From Alistipes sp. (GTDB lineage Bacteria; Bacteroidota; Bacteroidia; Bacteroidales; Rikenellaceae): a stretch of 5,477 nucleotides of DNA. Both the position numbers and the translations under genes were made by a program. Below are positions 4,717 to 5,477 of this stretch, piece by piece. Numbering within the stretch: the stretch's first letter is position 1; each line of letters begins with the position of its first letter. The stretch spans positions 1 to 5,477 of the forward strand of contig JAFZDR010000186.1 of NCBI GenBank assembly GCA_017561105.1, in the 5' to 3' direction. A model generated the notes under the pieces. The model was not told the DNA's origin, ran no database searches, and saw only the letters and a list, made by a program, of their open reading frames with translations.

Positions 4717-5477
4717 ATGGGTATTATCGGTAAGGCGATAAAATGGACACTGAACCATATTCCGCGACCTCTGTTGCAGAGGGTTGCGGGATGGGGTGTT
4801 CCTATGCTCGGCGTACTCTACGCAGGGCGTGGTCGCAAGTGTCCGATTTGCGGCAAGCAGGTGCGCGAGTTTCTGCCATACGGTTATGGCACACCGCGCA
4901 AGGATGCTCTATGCCCGCGCTGCCTTGCATTGGAGCGTCATCGTCTGTTGTGGCTCTATCTGGAGCGCGAAACCACGCTCCTACGCGGCTACCCCGTACT
5001 GCTACATATCGCCCCTGAGGTGGCTTTGAAACGCAAATTCGAGGAGCGTTACGGCCATATACACGGTTATCGCTACCTTACTGCCGACTTGGAAAGCCCG
5101 TTGGCAAAGATGCACTTCGATGTGCAGGATATTCCGCTTGAGAATGAGAGTATCGATGTGGTAATCTGCAACCATATTCTCGAGCATGTCGAGGACGATA
5201 GAAAGGCTCTGCGCGAGTTGCACCGCATACTTCGTCCAAATGGCTGGGGAGTGGTGCTTGTTCCGCAGGATTATGAGCGCGAAACAACATTCGAGGATGA
5301 CTCGATAACCTCGCCCGAGGAGCGTGCCCGCATCTTCGGGCAATATGACCACCGTCGCATCTATGGTCGCGACTACGCCCAGCGCGTAGCCGAATGTGGA
5401 TTCGAGGTGGAGGAGATTGATTATGAAAAGTCACTTTCCGAAGAGGAGAGAAAACAATATGCCACCGCCGGCGAGCG
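4717..5477 (+). CDS. Class I SAM-dependent methyltransferase with N-terminal zinc ribbon (3' end outside the window)
   Basis: The frame opens at ATG 4717, 2 bases after the xseB stop, and runs without a stop to the window edge (253 codons visible). Residues 42-69 carry two cysteine pairs, CPIC (Cys42, Cys45) and CPRC (Cys66, Cys69), a probable zinc ribbon, followed by LERHRLLWLYL, a stretch I associate with a bacterial methyltransferase family. The Rossmann-type methyltransferase domain follows. Its first motif is VLLHIAPE (94-101) in place of a glycine-rich loop; YLTADL (120-125), then DVQDIPLENESIDVVICNHILEHV (in pieces about 135-158) and ELHRILRPNGWGVVLVP (167-183) match the Methyltransf_11 pattern. 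The substrate is unknown; the family is often found near cell-surface or sugar-modification genes, but here it sits behind exonuclease VII genes, probably in the same transcript. An N-terminal hydrophobic-amphipathic stretch (residues 8-37) might touch the membrane, but I see no clear signal peptide. Confidence 0.88.
   Translation, partial: MGIIGKAIKWTLNHIPRPLLQRVAGWGVPMLGVLYAGRGRKCPICGKQVREFLPYGYGTPRKDALCPRCLALERHRLLWLYLERETTLLRGYPVLLHIAPEVALKRKFEERYGHIHGYRYLTADLESPLAKMHFDVQDIPLENESIDVVICNHILEHVEDDRKALRELHRILRPNGWGVVLVPQDYERETTFEDDSITSPEERARIFGQYDHRRIYGRDYAQRVAECGFEVEEIDYEKSLSEEERKQYATAGE

Overview
This is a gene-dense window in which every supported gene lies on the + strand. It looks like a member of the Bacteroidota, most likely a gut-type Bacteroidales; an Alistipes-like source is my impression from codon use and protein style, not a proof. 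The clues are near-absence of Shine-Dalgarno sites, SusC-plug-like and TonB_C sequences in one small exported protein, Bacteroidota-style RF1 and XseA sequences, and secreted acyl-esterases of the kind found beside polysaccharide-use loci.

Layout. Positions 1-441 hold the 3' part of an alpha/beta hydrolase. Six bases later a full-length exported paralogue follows (448-1332). A 115-bp gap carrying a long imperfect inverted repeat leads to prfA (1448-2536), encoding peptide chain release factor 1. Directly after prfA comes a repeat-rich stretch that appears to double as the start and signal-peptide region of a small exported protein (about 2583-3140) with a SusC-plug-like motif and a TonB C-terminal domain. 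A 175-bp gap with repeats and small hairpins separates this from a tight cluster: xseA (3316-4521), xseB (4532-4714) and a zinc-ribbon SAM-dependent methyltransferase (4717 to beyond the right edge).

How they work together. The two esterases are probably one unit acting on acylated glycans in the periplasm or at the cell surface. xseA and xseB encode the two subunits of exonuclease VII, and the methyltransferase is probably co-transcribed with them. prfA is a housekeeping gene with no obvious functional link to its neighbours.

I see no defence system, CRISPR array, transposase, tRNA or rRNA. The most unusual content is the set of short tandem repeats at gene boundaries. Three different families (GCCATTA, YTGCATT and GACGAGA) all have a 7-base period. 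One seems to supply the hydrophobic core of a signal peptide. Another encodes the C-terminal tail of XseA, where loss of a single repeat unit would fuse xseA in frame to xseB.
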